Assembly (NCBI GenBank): GCA_009777335.1
Contig: WRMC01000004.1
Span: forward strand, 62,001-126,000
DNA: 64,000 nucleotides
Reading direction: 5' to 3'
Origin: Treponema sp.
Lineage (GTDB): Bacteria; Spirochaetota; Spirochaetia; Treponematales; Breznakiellaceae
In this document: positions 47,622 to 56,558 of the stretch, piece by piece
Layout of the letters: each line of letters starts with the position of its first letter
How positions within the stretch are numbered: the stretch's first letter is position 1
Program-made: the position numbers and the translations under genes
The notes under the pieces: generated by a model
The model's database searches: none
Told to the model about the DNA's origin: nothing
The model's input: only the letters and a program-made list of their open reading frames with translations

Positions 47622-49037
47622 ATGGAAATGCTCATGAGTTTTTCCGGGCTATCCCAGGCTCTAGGGGTACCTCTGTTAACCGGGGAGGGGAGACAGACAG
47701 ATACCCAGGGCTTTAGCTCCGTGTCTCTAGATTCCAGGGAGATATCCCCGGGGGGCCTCTTTGTGGCCCTCCGGGGCAGTCTTCATGACGGCCACCGTTA
47801 TGTGGAAGCCGCCTTTGCGGCGGGAGCCCGGGGGGCCATGGTAGCCGCCTCGGCCATGGAAGATCCGTCCCTGGGCCTTTTGGGGGCGGCGCAGAAATGG
47901 AAGGGCTTTTTACTGGTGGTAGAAGACACCCTTAAGGGCCTCCAGGATGCGGCGGGAGCTTACCTAAAACAGTTTACCAATTTATTAACCATAGGGATCA
48001 CCGGCTCAGCCGGGAAGACCACCACCAAGGAGATCAGCGCCGCCATCATAGGTCAGGAAAAATCGGTGGTGATGAACCAGGGAAATCTGAACTCCGAAAC
48101 AGGGCTGCCCCTGTCGGTCTTTAATGTCCGATCCCATCATGAGGTGGGCATCTTCGAAGCCGGCATGAATCGAAGGGGGGAGATTTCCGAATTGGCCAAG
48201 GTCCTTAATCCTCGCCTTGCTTTAATCACCAACATCGGTACTGCCCATATCGGTATTCTCGGCACAAAGGACGCCATAGCTGAAGAAAAAAAGCAAATTT
48301 TTTCCCAGTTTACTCATAACAATACGGCCCTTATCCCCGCCGAGGATCCCTACCGGGATTTCCTCGCCGCCGGGCTTCCGGGCCGGGTGGTCTTCTACGG
48401 GCCTTCAAGCTTGAAGGGCCTGGGGGCCTGCCGGGACCTGGGGCTCCTGGGGACCGAAATCACCTGGGAGTCCAAGACGGCCCGCTTTGGCCTCCCTGGC
48501 CCTGCGATGCTCCAGAATGCCCTGGCTGCGGCGGCCCTGGCCTCTGAGATGGGGCTGGGGCCTGACTCCATCCGCCGGGGCCTCGAATCGGTAAAGCCCC
48601 TCTTCGGCCGGGGAGAGATCTTCCAGGGCCGCACTACCTTGATCCGGGACTGCTACAATTCCAGCCCCGAGAGTGCCCGCTCTGCCCTGGACTTCTGTGA
48701 CAGTCTTGACTGGCCGGGCCGCCGGATCTATGTCATCGGCTCCATGCTGGAACTGGGGGACTCCTCTGCCGAGGCCCATGGGGCCCTGGGCAGACGCCTT
48801 GTCTCTTCCAAGGGGGACATGGTCTACCTTTTTGGCGAAGAAACCAAGGCAGCGGCAGAAATTTTTGAATCCGAAGAAAAGGGCATCCCCTTTTTCCACA
48901 CCCAGGATATGGAACATTTATCCCGTGCCTTGAATGAATACATACAGCCCGGTGACCTCGTCTTGTTAAAGGGTTCCCGGGGTTGTGCATTAGAATCATT
49001 AACAAAAATATGTCTGGGGGAAGACCATGTTTTATGA
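47622..49037 (+). CDS. murF: UDP-N-acetylmuramoyl-tripeptide:D-Ala-D-Ala ligase
   Basis: 471 residues. Mur-ligase N-domain with VSLDSREISPGGLFVAL, ATP loop ITGSAGKTTTKE near 127-138, NLNSETGLPLSVFN, EAGMNRRGEI, LITNIGTAHI and RDCYNSSPESARSAL. Adds D-Ala-D-Ala to the UDP-muramyl tripeptide. Neither murE nor murD, murG or murC is in this cluster. Overlaps mraY by 11 bases. Confidence 0.96.
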   Translation: MEMLMSFSGLSQALGVPLLTGEGRQTDTQGFSSVSLDSREISPGGLFVALRGSLHDGHRYVEAAFAAGARGAMVAASAMEDPSLGLLGAAQKWKGFLLVVEDTLKGLQDAAGAYLKQFTNLLTIGITGSAGKTTTKEISAAIIGQEKSVVMNQGNLNSETGLPLSVFNVRSHHEVGIFEAGMNRRGEISELAKVLNPRLALITNIGTAHIGILGTKDAIAEEKKQIFSQFTHNNTALIPAEDPYRDFLAAGLPGRVVFYGPSSLKGLGACRDLGLLGTEITWESKTARFGLPGPAMLQNALAAAALASEMGLGPDSIRRGLESVKPLFGRGEIFQGRTTLIRDCYNSSPESARSALDFCDSLDWPGRRIYVIGSMLELGDSSAEAHGALGRRLVSSKGDMVYLFGEETKAAAEIFESEEKGIPFFHTQDMEHLSRALNEYIQPGDLVLLKGSRGCALESLTKICLGEDHVL

Positions 49038-50103
49038 GTTTGTGTACCCGCTAGTAAGATATTTTACTCCCTTTAATGTGTTCCAATACTTAAGTTTTCG
49101 CGGAGCCTATGCGGCCATTACCACCCTGTTTCTCTGTTATATCTTTGGGCCCCGGGTTATCGAAGCCCTCAGGCGGCTCAAGGTTGGTCAGGTGGTCAGG
49201 GAGGAATTGCCGGGCCATTCATCCAAGGCCGGAACCCCCACCATGGGGGGCATCTTTGTAATTATCTCGATCCTCATTTCCATGTTTTTATGGACCGACT
49301 TTAGGAGCCCCATGATATGGATCACCCTGGGGTCCTTTGTGGCCTTTGGCTTTGTGGGCTTCCTGGATGATTACCTAAAAATTACGAAAAAATCTTCCGG
49401 CGGCCTTTCGCCCAAGAAAAAGCTCATAGGGCAGTTCCTTATTTCATTGGCGGTGATGCTTTTTCTTTACTTCACCGGGAACGAAGAAATTTCAGTAATA
49501 TATATACCCTTTTTTAAAGATCCGGTTATCAATTTGGGCTTTCTATGGATTCCCTTTGGGATCCTTCTTATCATGGGTACCTCCAACGCGGTTAACTTTG
49601 GAGACGGTCTGGACGGCCTTTTGGCGGGCCTCTTGATCTTCGCCTTTGTGACCCTGGCCATCCTGGCCTATCTTTCCGGCCATGCGGAGTTTTCTTCCTA
49701 CCTGGGGATTCCCTTTATTTCCGGGGCAGGGGAGCTCATGATTTTCTGTGTGGCCGTTACCGGAGCCTGTGTGGGCTTTCTTTGGTTTAATTCCCACCCC
49801 GCCGAAGTATTCATCGGAGATGTGGGTTCCCTTTCTTTGGGGGGAGTAATGGCAGTAATCGCCCTGATCATTAAAAAGGAGATTCTTCTTTTTATCATAG
49901 GGGGCGTTTTTGTAATTGAAATTGTGTCGGTTATTATTCAAGTTACTTCATTTAAAAAAAGAGGGAAGAGGGTGTTTTTAAAAACCCCCATTCATCATCA
50001 TTTTGAAGAACTGGGCTGGGCAGAATCTAAAATTGTTACCCGGTTCTGGATTTTGGGAGGCTTGTTTGCGGTCATCGCGTTGTCGACGCTGAAGATTCAA
50101 TAA
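49027..50103 (+). CDS. mraY: Phospho-N-acetylmuramoyl-pentapeptide transferase
   Basis: 358 residues with about ten membrane helices. Catalytic loops FLDDYLKITKK, NFGDGLDGLLAG (usual NLTDGLDGL) and the HIHHHFE-type motif written TPIHHHFEELGW; GTPTMGG is present near residue 70. Makes lipid I by joining UDP-MurNAc-pentapeptide to undecaprenyl phosphate. Directly between murF and ftsW. Confidence 0.97.
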   Translation: MFYEFVYPLVRYFTPFNVFQYLSFRGAYAAITTLFLCYIFGPRVIEALRRLKVGQVVREELPGHSSKAGTPTMGGIFVIISILISMFLWTDFRSPMIWITLGSFVAFGFVGFLDDYLKITKKSSGGLSPKKKLIGQFLISLAVMLFLYFTGNEEISVIYIPFFKDPVINLGFLWIPFGILLIMGTSNAVNFGDGLDGLLAGLLIFAFVTLAILAYLSGHAEFSSYLGIPFISGAGELMIFCVAVTGACVGFLWFNSHPAEVFIGDVGSLSLGGVMAVIALIIKKEILLFIIGGVFVIEIVSVIIQVTSFKKRGKRVFLKTPIHHHFEELGWAESKIVTRFWILGGLFAVIALSTLKIQ

Positions 50104-50113
50104 CATGTAAAGT

Positions 50114-51265
50114 ATGGATATAAGACTCAATGACCCCCATAAACAGGGGGCGGATCATCTATTTATCGCCACGGTCTTACTCTTAACTGGTCTGGGTCTT
50201 GTTACCCTCTATTCAGCTTCCTTCTCTTTTGCCCAGCGCTTCTTTGGCGGGGATGGCATGTACCTGGTTACCCGGCAATTACACCTGGGCCTGGCAGGGC
50301 TGGCCCTCTTTTTTATTGCCTCCGTAATCAATCTGGACTTTATCCGTAAGTTTATCATGCCCCTGGTTCTGGGTAGTCTGATCCTCTGCATCCTCACCTT
50401 CGTACCGGGCATAGGGGTGATAAAAAACGGCGCAGCCCGGTGGATAGGGATAGGCTCCAATACCTTCCAGCCTTCGGAGCTGGTTAAACTGGTCCTTCCC
50501 CTTTACCTGGCCCATATCTTCGACAAAAAGAAAGAAAATATTGATGTCCTGTCATCGGGGATCATTCCCCCGGCCCTTGTTACCGGAGTTTTTGTGGGGT
50601 TAATTTTTTTGCAGAATAATTTTTCCACCGCCGTATTCATTGCGTGTAACGCCCTCTTTATTTTCTTCCTGGCGGGGGTGAGGTTCCGCTATTTCTTCAG
50701 CGCCATTTTTATGTTTGTGCCCACGGCGACCCTTTTAGTCTTGCAGAAAGAACACCGGATCCGCCGCTTTCTTAGTTACATACAGCCCGAATTTGAACCC
50801 CTGGGTGCGGGCTTCCAGGTTAATTCTTCGATCCTGTCCATCATGTCCGGAGGCTTTTGGGGCAAGGGCATAGGCCAGGGGACCCGGAAGATTTCCAGCG
50901 TTCCGGAGATCCACTCGGACTTTATTTTTTCTGCCTACGCAGAAGAATCCGGCTTTATTGGGGTCCTTCTTTTTTGCCTCCTCTTTGCGGTCTTTGCCCT
51001 CCGGGGTTACAGCGCTTCCATGAAAAACGAAAACCCCTTTAACCGTTTATTTGGCTGTGCCCTGGTAACCATGATAGTTTCCCAGGTCCTCTTAAACATT
51101 GCAGTGGTGGCCGGAGCTCTTCCTGCCACCGGAGTACCTCTGCCCTTCTTTTCGGCCGGGGGTTCTTCCTTAGCCATGACCCTTATCATGGCAGGGTTCA
51201 TCGTCAACATTTCCCGGACTTCCAGAGCCAGGACTTCATCTTATTATGACCGGGGAGGGATCTGA
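50114..51265 (+). CDS. ftsW: SEDS-family peptidoglycan glycosyltransferase FtsW
   Basis: 383 residues, ten helices. Family motifs: ARWIGIGSNTFQPSELVKLVL, QPEFEPLGAGFQVNSSILSIMSGG, GQGTRKISSVPEIHSDFIFSAYAEESGF and ATGVPLPFFSAGGSSLAM. Position in the division cluster, between mraY and ftsQ, favours FtsW over RodA. Polymerises lipid II at the septum together with a transpeptidase. Confidence 0.95.
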   Translation: MDIRLNDPHKQGADHLFIATVLLLTGLGLVTLYSASFSFAQRFFGGDGMYLVTRQLHLGLAGLALFFIASVINLDFIRKFIMPLVLGSLILCILTFVPGIGVIKNGAARWIGIGSNTFQPSELVKLVLPLYLAHIFDKKKENIDVLSSGIIPPALVTGVFVGLIFLQNNFSTAVFIACNALFIFFLAGVRFRYFFSAIFMFVPTATLLVLQKEHRIRRFLSYIQPEFEPLGAGFQVNSSILSIMSGGFWGKGIGQGTRKISSVPEIHSDFIFSAYAEESGFIGVLLFCLLFAVFALRGYSASMKNENPFNRLFGCALVTMIVSQVLLNIAVVAGALPATGVPLPFFSAGGSSLAMTLIMAGFIVNISRTSRARTSSYYDRGGI

Positions 51266-52092
51266 TGGCAGAACAGATTTACTTCGACGATGAAGTAGAA
51301 GCCGAAGCCGAAGCCCCAAAGGCGATCCGGTCAAAGAAACTTCTAAAATGGCTCATCATTGTGGCGGTCCTCTTTTTGGCCGCCGAACTGGTCTGGCTCT
51401 TTGGCATTAGTCCCTTTAGGCCCTTTTCCCGGATAGAGATCACGGGCTACGAGGGCATAGAAAGGGCAGAGATCATCGCCCGATCGGGGCTTCAGCGGAA
51501 CTCTTCCTATGTATCCACCGACCCGGCGGCCATAGAACAGGCCCTTATGGGGTTTAGCTCCCTGGAATCGGTGCGGGTCATAAAAAGCTTCCCCGATAGG
51601 CTTTCCATCGATCTTCAGGGCCGCCGTCCCGTGGCCTTTACCCTGGCCTTTTTGGATAGTAGGACCGTTCCGGTCTTCTTTGACAGCCAGGGCGTTATTT
51701 TCCAGATAGGCCAGGATTCTAAAAACCTCTTCCTCCAGCAGAGGCTTCCGGCTATTTCGGGCCTGGTGATAGAAAACCCCTACCTGGGCATGCAGCTTCC
51801 CCTGGTGTTCGAACCCCTTTTATGGGAACTGGAAAAAATTACCCTTTCGGCCCCGGAATTAATTTCCGCCATCTCTGAGTTTCGGATTAACCGGCGGCCC
51901 TATGATGGCTTTGATCTTATTTTATATCTCATGCATTCCCAGATTAGGGTAAGGCTCTCTGAGTTGAATGAAGATCTTTTACGGTATACCCTTTTAATGG
52001 TAGATGTGCTTGCATCGGCGGAAGAAGGAATCCATACCCTGGACTTCCGTTCCGGTATAGCTTCCTATGTTCCTCAAGGAGGTTCCCTTTGA
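51265..52092 (+). CDS. ftsQ: Division protein FtsQ (POTRA)
   Basis: 275 residues. Short acidic cytoplasmic start, one helix (LLKWLIIVAVLFLAAELVWLFG), then a POTRA domain (PFSRIEITGYEGIERAEII, SGLQRNSSYVSTDPAAIEQALMGF) and the FtsQ beta domain (LSIDLQGRRPVAFTLAFL). Start overlaps the ftsW stop (TGATG); ends in TTGA overlapping the ftsA start. Links early and late divisome proteins. Confidence 0.92.
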   Translation: MAEQIYFDDEVEAEAEAPKAIRSKKLLKWLIIVAVLFLAAELVWLFGISPFRPFSRIEITGYEGIERAEIIARSGLQRNSSYVSTDPAAIEQALMGFSSLESVRVIKSFPDRLSIDLQGRRPVAFTLAFLDSRTVPVFFDSQGVIFQIGQDSKNLFLQQRLPAISGLVIENPYLGMQLPLVFEPLLWELEKITLSAPELISAISEFRINRRPYDGFDLILYLMHSQIRVRLSELNEDLLRYTLLMVDVLASAEEGIHTLDFRSGIASYVPQGGSL

Positions 52093-53345
52093 GCAATGAA
52101 GTATTGGTAGTTGGCCTGGACATAGGCACAACCAAGGTCTGCGCCGTCATTGGCGAGGTAAATGAACAGGGTTCCCTTGAGATTACCGGGGTAGGGACCT
52201 GCCCTTCTACGGGTCTGCGCAAGGGAGTGGTGGTAAACATCGAATCCACCCTTCGGTCCATCACCCAGGCCATAGAAGCCGCAGAGATGATGAGCGGCCG
52301 GGAGGTCCACGAAGTATGGACCGGCATAGGGGGGAGCCATATCGACGGGATCAATTCCCGGGGAGTGGTGGCGGTTACGGGGAAAAACCGGGAAACCAGG
52401 GAGATAGCCGGGGACGATATCAAGCGGGTCCTGGAAGCCGCCCAGGCGGTACTTATTCCCATGGACCGAAAGGTCCTGGAGGTAATCCCCCAGAGCTTTA
52501 TCGTGGACGATCAAAAAGGAATTTTAGATCCCCTAAACATGATAGGGGTGCGTCTGGAAGCAGAGGTCCACATTATTACCTGCTCCACCACGGGGGCCCA
52601 GAACTTAATTAAATGTGTTAACCGTTCCGGATTTAGGGTGAAGGATCTGATCCTTCAGACCCTGGCGGCGGGCCGTTCGGTCCTGACCCCCGAAGAAAAG
52701 GAACTGGGGGTAGCCCTGGTGGACCTGGGAGGCGGAACCTCCAATGTCCTGGTCTATTCCGGGGGGGCTCCCTATTCCATCAGTACCATCCCCGCGGGGG
52801 GTACTCAAGTTACCAGCGATATATCGATCATTAAAAACATATCCTTCGAGACGGCAGAGACGATCAAGCTTGACGCGGGCTGCTGCTGGGATCCTTTCCT
52901 GGAGATCGATGATGAAATCATAGTCCCCGGGGTAGGGGGAAGACCCCCCCAGGCGATTCCAAAATCAGAGATCCTGGCAATCATACGCCCCAGGATGGAA
53001 GAGACCTTTAAACTGATAAAAGAAAAAATCGACAAGCTCTCCTTTTCCCGGCCCCTGGGGGGCGGAGTGGTCCTTACCGGCGGGGGAGCGCAATTACTGG
53101 GGGCCCCCGAGCTGGCCTCATATGTTTTTAATCTCCCTGTAAGGGTGGGGTCCCCCCTGCCCCTGGGCGGCCTGGTGGAGGACTACCACAGTCCCGCCTT
53201 TGCCACCGCCGTAGGGCTGGTCCTGGAGGGCTACGAAAGGCAGGTGGTAAAAACCGGCCAGGGCCCGGCGGGGGAGAGCAGGGGCCAGGGTGATCCTACC
53301 ATGGTGGGGAAGCTGGTGGACTGGTTACGGAAGGAATTTTTTTAG
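52089..53345 (+). CDS. ftsA: Cell division protein FtsA
   Basis: 418 residues, start TTG at 52089 overlapping the ftsQ stop, with AAGGAGG upstream. Actin-like motifs VVGLDIGTTKVCAVIGE, VALVDLGGGTSNVLVY and GGGVVLTGGGAQLLGA; the 1C-subdomain region VTGKNRETREIAGDDIKRVLE is present. The C-terminal amphipathic helix MVGKLVDWLRKEFF anchors it to the membrane. Tethers FtsZ to the membrane. Confidence 0.97.
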   Translation: MSNEVLVVGLDIGTTKVCAVIGEVNEQGSLEITGVGTCPSTGLRKGVVVNIESTLRSITQAIEAAEMMSGREVHEVWTGIGGSHIDGINSRGVVAVTGKNRETREIAGDDIKRVLEAAQAVLIPMDRKVLEVIPQSFIVDDQKGILDPLNMIGVRLEAEVHIITCSTTGAQNLIKCVNRSGFRVKDLILQTLAAGRSVLTPEEKELGVALVDLGGGTSNVLVYSGGAPYSISTIPAGGTQVTSDISIIKNISFETAETIKLDAGCCWDPFLEIDDEIIVPGVGGRPPQAIPKSEILAIIRPRMEETFKLIKEKIDKLSFSRPLGGGVVLTGGGAQLLGAPELASYVFNLPVRVGSPLPLGGLVEDYHSPAFATAVGLVLEGYERQVVKTGQGPAGESRGQGDPTMVGKLVDWLRKEFF

Positions 53346-53425
53346 TAGAGAGGGTGCATTAACTCCTATCTTTGGAATATACATCCGGGGAAGGGGAAAA
53401 AATAAAAGTGACCTGGGAGGGGATC

Positions 53426-54625
53426 ATGAATTTTGAGATACTTAGTGAGACTGGAAGATCTGAAGAACCCGTATCAATTGTAGTAATAGGAGCCGGAGGA
53501 GGAGGATCTAACGCCGTAGACGGCATGATTGCCTGCGGCATTAGGGGTGTTAAATTTATTGCCGTAAATACGGATGCCCAAGCTCTAAGGAACAGTAAGG
53601 CGGACGTGAAGCTCCAGATTGGTTCCCAGATAACCTCTGGGCGGGGTGCCGGGGGCATGCCCGAGATAGGCGAAAAAGCTGCCCTGGAAGACAAGGAGAA
53701 AATAGCCAAGGCCCTGGAAGGGGCTGACATGGTCTTTGTCACCGCCGGCATGGGCGGGGGTACCGGAACCGGATCTGCTCCCATCATTGCCGAAATTGCC
53801 AAGAAGCAGGGAGCCCTGACGGTGGGGGTAGTAACCAGGCCCTTCGAGTTTGAAAAAAACTACCGGATGGAACTGGCCGAAAAGGGCATAGCCCGCCTTA
53901 AAGATGCGGTAGATACTCTTATCGTCATTCCTAACCAGAAGCTCCTGGCCAACGTGGATCGAAAAACAAGCATCCCCGAGGCCTTCCGCAAGGCCGATGA
54001 CATACTCCGTCAGGGTGTTCAGGGGATCTCCGACAGCATCGTAGAAACTGGACTCATCAATATTGATTTCGCCGATGCCGTGACGGTTATGAAAGATCAG
54101 GGCGATGCCCTCATGGCCATAGGCTACGGGGCCGGTGAAAACCGGGTAGAAGAAGCGGTGTCCAGCGTTCTGGATAATCCCCTTCTGGAAGATACCTCTA
54201 TCCGCGGGGCCACCAGGGCTCTGGTCTATGTGGCCGGTGGAAACGATCTTCCCCTGGTGGAGTATGACGAGGTGATCAAGCGGCTTACGGTGGACATAGA
54301 CAAGGATGCCATTATTATTCCGGGGATGTATCTGGATCCCAGCCTGGAAGACAAGATCCGCGTAACCGTCATCGCCACAGGCTTTGAGGGCCGCCGGGAT
54401 TCCCATAAGCTGGAAGTAGTTAAGGCCCAGAAGAGTGAGATCCTCTCCGAAAAAGAATTTGACAAGATCATTGGCAACAGCTCCAGCGCCGATTTTTTAA
54501 TTCCCCGGGGTAAGCGAGATGATTTCCGCTATGCCGACGAGGACCTGGATGTGCCAACGGTCATACGGGATAGACGCTTTGTAAGCTTTCCCGGAGATCC
54601 CCTGGGGAATGCCCAGTCCAATTAG
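53426..54625 (+). CDS. ftsZ: Tubulin-like division GTPase FtsZ
   Basis: 399 residues from ATG 53426 with GGGAGGGG upstream; a longer frame to 53372 has no ribosome site. GTP-binding [10 protein letters not shown] near 110, [15 protein letters not shown], and the T7-loop [15 protein letters not shown] that completes the GTPase site. C-terminal peptide [16 protein letters not shown] corresponds to the FtsA/ZapA-contact tail. Separated from ftsA by 80 bases, which may hold an extra regulatory signal. Confidence 0.98.
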   Translation: MNFEILSETGRSEEPVSIVVIGAGGGGSNAVDGMIACGIRGVKFIAVNTDAQALRNSKADVKLQIGSQITSGRGAGGMPEIGEKAALEDKEKIAKALEGADMVFVTAGMGGGTGTGSAPIIAEIAKKQGALTVGVVTRPFEFEKNYRMELAEKGIARLKDAVDTLIVIPNQKLLANVDRKTSIPEAFRKADDILRQGVQGISDSIVETGLINIDFADAVTVMKDQGDALMAIGYGAGENRVEEAVSSVLDNPLLEDTSIRGATRALVYVAGGNDLPLVEYDEVIKRLTVDIDKDAIIIPGMYLDPSLEDKIRVTVIATGFEGRRDSHKLEVVKAQKSEILSEKEFDKIIGNSSSADFLIPRGKRDDFRYADEDLDVPTVIRDRRFVSFPGDPLGNAQSN

Positions 54626-54633
54626 GAACATAC

Positions 54634-55578
54634 ATGGACAAGCAGACCCTTCTTAAGCGTTATGGTTCTCATCTTTTGGCCCTGGAGCGAAAATCGCTTT
54701 TGACCGCCGAAACCTATAAATTTGAGATAGGCCGTTTCCTTGACTGGCTCGAAGAAGAAGATCTTCCTCTGACCGGTGCTTTCGAAGGGAAGGGACATGC
54801 TGTGGGGCTCTCAGATCTTACCCGTTACCTCACCCGCCGGCGCATGGTCGACGGGATTGATTCCCGGTCCGTAGCCAAGGCAATTTCTGCCCTCCGTTCC
54901 TTCTTCCGCTTCCTCGAAGATCAGGGGCATAATAATTCCAGCGGCCTCTCGTCCCTTTTACAAGTACCCCGCCGCTCCGATCATCTGCCGGAGGTCCATA
55001 ATAAGGAAGATGTGGAACAGCTCCTCTCCTTGTTAAATACCAAAACAGCCCTGGGCCTTAGAAACCGGGCCCTCTATGAATTGATCTATTCGGCGGGCCT
55101 AAGGATCTCCGAGGCGGTGGGGCTTAGCACGGATAACCTTTTTCTCGACAAGAACCTTGCCAGGGTAAGGGGCAAGGGAGATAAGGAAAGGCTCGTGGTC
55201 TTTGGCGATGAAGCTGCCCTTTGGCTTAAGCAGTATCTCAAAGAATCCCGGCCGGTCTTATTGGGCCATAACAGAAGCCGGGCCCTTTTTATCAGCCGCC
55301 TGGGCAAGAGGCTCTCCCGTAAGGGGATCTGGAAAAATTATGCAAAGCTGGCCTTTCAGGCGGGATTAAGCAGCAAGCTCCATACCTTAAGACATACCTT
55401 TGCCACCGAGCTATTGGCAGGGGGGGCCGATCTGCGTTCGGTCCAGGAACTCCTGGGGCATGCGGATCTGAGCACCACCCAGATCTACACCCACATAGAC
55501 TCGGGCCGCCTTAGGGATAACCACCGCAAGTACCTGCCCAATCTTAAGGCCTGGCAGACCGAAGGGGAATCGTCATGA
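54634..55578 (+). CDS. xerC: Tyrosine recombinase XerC-like
   Basis: 314 residues. Catalytic set: R in [13 protein letters not shown] in VRGKGDKERLV, HTLRHTFATELL with H/R, LLGHADLSTTQIYTH with H and the nucleophile Y near 285. XerC/D resolve chromosome dimers at dif during division, which fits the place next to ftsZ. XerC versus XerD cannot be told apart by eye; a second xer gene lies at 58717. Confidence 0.9.
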   Translation: MDKQTLLKRYGSHLLALERKSLLTAETYKFEIGRFLDWLEEEDLPLTGAFEGKGHAVGLSDLTRYLTRRRMVDGIDSRSVAKAISALRSFFRFLEDQGHNNSSGLSSLLQVPRRSDHLPEVHNKEDVEQLLSLLNTKTALGLRNRALYELIYSAGLRISEAVGLSTDNLFLDKNLARVRGKGDKERLVVFGDEAALWLKQYLKESRPVLLGHNRSRALFISRLGKRLSRKGIWKNYAKLAFQAGLSSKLHTLRHTFATELLAGGADLRSVQELLGHADLSTTQIYTHIDSGRLRDNHRKYLPNLKAWQTEGESS

Positions 55579-56546
55579 AGGATCTCCTGGACCTGATCAT
55601 CTGCCGAATTCCCGGTCTTAAGACGAAAGAGAGAATTGAACTGTCCATGCGGTTTGACATGGAAGGGGATTTTACGGTACTTTCCAAGGGCGACCTGGAG
55701 CATATAATAGGAAGGGAACTGGGAGAAGAACCCTGGGATATGCACCATTACCGGTCCCTGGCAGAAAAAGATGATTCCAGGGCCCGCAAAATGGGGATCC
55801 AGTGCATTTCGTGGAGGGATCCTTCGTACCCGCCCCTCCTCCGGGAGATCTTTGACCCCCCGGTGCTTCTTTTTTACCGGGGCCACCTGAGTGACCCCGG
55901 CCAGCCCCTGGTGGGCATGGTAGGGACCAGGCGGCCTTCTGCCATAGGGGCCGCCCGGGCTTATACCCTGGGCAGGGAACTGGGTGAATCGGGCCTTCCG
56001 GTAGTTTCCGGCCTGGCCCTGGGAATTGATGCCCTCTCCCATAAGGGCAATCTGGAGGGCAATGGTAAGACCCTGGCAGTCCTGGGTTCCAGCCCCGACA
56101 TGGTCTACCCCACGGGGAACCGCTTTCTTGCCCGGCGTATCTTAGAGACCGGAGGCTGCATCCTTTCCGAGTATCCGCCGGAAACGGGGCCCTTTAAGTG
56201 GAATTTCCCCGAGCGGAACCGGATTATTTCGGCCCTTAGCCGGGGCCTCGTGGTGGTGGAAGCTCCCGCCAAGTCCGGGGCCCTTATTACAGCGGCCTTT
56301 GCCTTGGAGCATGGCCGGGACCTCTGGGTGGACCAGGGGGTCCTTGATAGCCCCCAGAGTCTGGGCACCAAGCGTCTTGCCGAAGAGGGAGCAAAAGTTA
56401 TATCTTCCGCAAGGGATATTTTACGGGAATGGAACCTGCCTGGGATACCAACCAGGGAGTGCCAGGATAAAGATGCCGGTATAGAGGGGGCGAGTTCTAA
56501 AGACCTGGCTTCTTCTCTGGCAAAGCAGCTTGATATTAAGTTATGA
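55575..56546 (+). CDS. dprA: DNA-processing protein DprA (Smf)
   Basis: 323 residues, overlaps xerC by four bases. Rossmann-type core of DprA: PLVGMVGTRRPSAIGAARAYT, LPVVSGLALGIDALSHKGNLEG, VLGSSPDMVYPTGN, GCILSEYPPETGP and FPERNRIISALSRGLVVVEA. Loads RecA on incoming single-stranded DNA in competent bacteria; in others the role is unclear. Confidence 0.95.
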   Translation: MKDLLDLIICRIPGLKTKERIELSMRFDMEGDFTVLSKGDLEHIIGRELGEEPWDMHHYRSLAEKDDSRARKMGIQCISWRDPSYPPLLREIFDPPVLLFYRGHLSDPGQPLVGMVGTRRPSAIGAARAYTLGRELGESGLPVVSGLALGIDALSHKGNLEGNGKTLAVLGSSPDMVYPTGNRFLARRILETGGCILSEYPPETGPFKWNFPERNRIISALSRGLVVVEAPAKSGALITAAFALEHGRDLWVDQGVLDSPQSLGTKRLAEEGAKVISSARDILREWNLPGIPTRECQDKDAGIEGASSKDLASSLAKQLDIKL

Positions 56547-56558
56547 GGAATGAGCATC